Origin: Lysinibacillus composti | GTDB lineage: Bacteria > Bacillota > Bacilli > Bacillales_A > Planococcaceae | Assembly: GCF_016908465.1 (NCBI RefSeq) | Contig: NZ_JAFBDY010000026.1 | Coordinates: 1-45,765, forward strand | Length of the DNA: 45,765 nucleotides | Reading direction: 5' to 3' | Shown here: piece by piece, positions 44,709-45,765 of the stretch | Numbering within the stretch: position 1 is the first letter of the stretch | Layout: each line of letters starts with the position of its first letter | Position numbers and translations under genes: made by a program | Notes under the pieces: model-generated | The model's input: only the letters and a program-made list of their open reading frames with translations | Database searches by the model: none | What the model was told of the DNA's origin: nothing

Positions 44709-45646
44709 CAGAACGCATCATTTTAGCAATTGACGGAGGTGCAACGAAAACCTCGCTCTTATTACGTACGGTAAGTGGTAACGTAATTTTTGAAAAAACG
44801 TCAAGTGGCTCTAACTACCAAACAATCGGAGCAGAGAAAGTAGTCTCAGTTCTTACAAACTTATTACTTAAAGCTTATCAAGCTACAAATTACTCCAAAA
44901 TAGACTGTGCTGTTTTTGCAATGGCAGGAATTGATACAGAACGGGATTTAACCACTGTCAAACAAATCATAGAAACCGCTTGTTCTAATGTTCCCTTTAC
45001 AATAAATAATTTAATTGTTGAAAATGATGTTTTGGCAACCTTAATTGGTTTAACGAAAGGTTCTCCCGGTGCACTTCTGATTTCTGGAACAGGTTCTATT
45101 GCTTTTGCTACAGATGGTAGAGAAACATTTACACGCACAGGTGGATGGGGACACCGCGCAAGCGATGAAGGAAGTGGGTACTTTATTGGCCGGGAAATTT
45201 TACAAACCATTTTTCGTACGGCAGATGGTAGAAATACAAAGCCGACAATATTGACAGAGCTTGTTTTAAAAAAACTTGAAATTAAATCAGTAGAACAATT
45301 AAATTCTTGGCTCTACCAAGAACAATATACAAACGCACAAACTGCTAGCATAAGCTCTGTTCTTCCAGAAGCTATTGTATTAGAGGATGAACTGGCTATT
45401 AATATAGCTCAAAATGCTGCAAAGGAACTTTCCCTTTTAGCATTAACAACTGTTAGGAAATTGGAGATTGGAAACACCCCATTCACTATGTATTTAAATG
45501 GTGGAGTCTTAAAACATAACCCATTTATTTTAGCAGAATTTGAACAATACACGGTAAATGTCCTCCCAAATATCTCATTTACTTTATGTAATGAAAATCC
45601 GATTACTTATATAACAGATCGAGCTCTCTATGCCTTGAAAACATAA
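44705..45646 (+). CDS. BadF/BadG-type sugar kinase (N-acetylglucosamine kinase-like)
   Basis: The 313-aa actin-fold ATPase has AIDGGATKT (phosphate-1 loop, Asp10), LISGTGSIA (phosphate-2), and GGWGHRASDEGSGYFIGRE, characteristic of N-acetylglucosamine kinases in the BadF/BadG/BcrA/BcrD family. It ends with YLNGGVLKHNPF (adenosine motif). The ATG at 44705 overlaps the lyase stop as ATGA; a TTG at 44693 is possible but touches the ribosome site. No sugar transporter or GlcNAc-6-phosphate deacetylase is in view. It is likely to phosphorylate an amino sugar, perhaps the product of the lyase. Two hairpins follow. Confidence 0.87.
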   Translation: MTERIILAIDGGATKTSLLLRTVSGNVIFEKTSSGSNYQTIGAEKVVSVLTNLLLKAYQATNYSKIDCAVFAMAGIDTERDLTTVKQIIETACSNVPFTINNLIVENDVLATLIGLTKGSPGALLISGTGSIAFATDGRETFTRTGGWGHRASDEGSGYFIGREILQTIFRTADGRNTKPTILTELVLKKLEIKSVEQLNSWLYQEQYTNAQTASISSVLPEAIVLEDELAINIAQNAAKELSLLALTTVRKLEIGNTPFTMYLNGGVLKHNPFILAEFEQYTVNVLPNISFTLCNENPITYITDRALYALKT

Positions 45647-45648
45647 AA

Positions 45649-45672
45649 AATCCGCCTATTTATAGGCGGATT
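45649..45672 (+). terminator. first hairpin after the kinase gene
   Basis: Perfect stem AATCCGCCTA/TAGGCGGATT with a 4-nt loop, directly behind the kinase stop. It lacks a T run, so it may be a processing or pausing hairpin rather than a terminator. Confidence 0.55.
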
Positions 45673-45673
45673 C

Positions 45674-45722
45674 AGACTGTAGACAAACTCGAAATTTCGA
45701 GTTTGCCTACAGTCTTTTTTCT
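45674..45722 (+). terminator. long terminator hairpin after the kinase gene
   Basis: Arms AGACTGTAG (45674-45682) and CTACAGTCT (45707-45715) enclose a further inner stem CAAACTCGAAA/TTTCGAGTTTG, then six or more T. The inner palindrome recurs between genes in related genomes in my memory; no second copy is seen here. Nothing is seen after it to 45765. Confidence 0.9.
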
Positions 45723-45765
45723 TTTAAAATAAAAGTAATAGTTTTTGAAATAGAGTTAGTTGATC

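Overview
The window reads as chromosomal DNA from a low-GC, Gram-positive, endospore-former-like bacterium of the order Bacillales. The closest look is to the Planococcaceae (Lysinibacillus/Solibacillus/Rummeliibacillus type); this is inferred from the RocR/SigL/RocD, YpsA, KatA, NOS, Mrp and riboswitch sequences, not from a search. Start sites are mostly strong AGGAGG-type, with several TTG and GTG starts. No insertion sequence, prophage, CRISPR array or tRNA gene was seen.

Layout. 1-410: the 5' end of a 16S rRNA gene leaving the window leftwards, behind three tandem promoters. 660-5140: a compact sigma-54 module made of rpoN/sigL, the activator gene rocR, and divergent rocD with a -24/-12 promoter and two palindromic RocR-type sites. 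5347-10560: ypsA, an orphan small gene, a TusA-TsuA (YeeD/YeeE) sulfur pair, fumarase and a PfkB sugar kinase. 10770-13075: xpt-pbuX under a guanine riboswitch. 13176-16025: a uracil-DNA-glycosylase-fold protein, then lysP under a lysine riboswitch. 16026-19137: a CynX-type MFS transporter, a membrane-anchored Mrr-type nuclease and an oxygenase-only nitric oxide synthase. 19334-25873: a frameshifted SLC13 permease with TrkA-C domains, catalase with a possible PerR box, an AEC transporter and a 482-aa orphan. 26049-31697: a CaiB/BaiF CoA-transferase/racemase, a regulator with a GGDEF-like domain, a DUF6509 protein, AlaX and a metallophosphoesterase. 31900-32105: a cluster of DnaA boxes. 32127-38055: a complete mrpABCDEFG antiporter operon, with a divergent stand-alone KdpD-type USP protein. 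39267-45646: a DUF421 protein, a PfkB kinase plus dual-specificity phosphatase pair, a GNAT, a DMT transporter, and a translationally coupled argininosuccinate-lyase-family enzyme and BadF-type sugar kinase.

How the genes work together. RocR and sigma-54 should switch on rocD for arginine/ornithine use. Xpt and PbuX handle xanthine salvage under purine control. LysP is lysine-repressed. MrpA-G exchanges Na+ for H+, possibly alongside a K+/second-messenger-type USP protein. Catalase handles peroxide, and NOS makes NO.

Most worth a second look: the linked sigma-54/RocR/RocD unit with paired palindromes, the DnaA-box cluster at 31.9-32.1 kb, the coupled ASL-family lyase plus sugar kinase at the right end, the USP gene facing mrp, and the frameshifted SLC13 gene. 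Most of the window is ordinary core genome, and I do not claim a proven new system.
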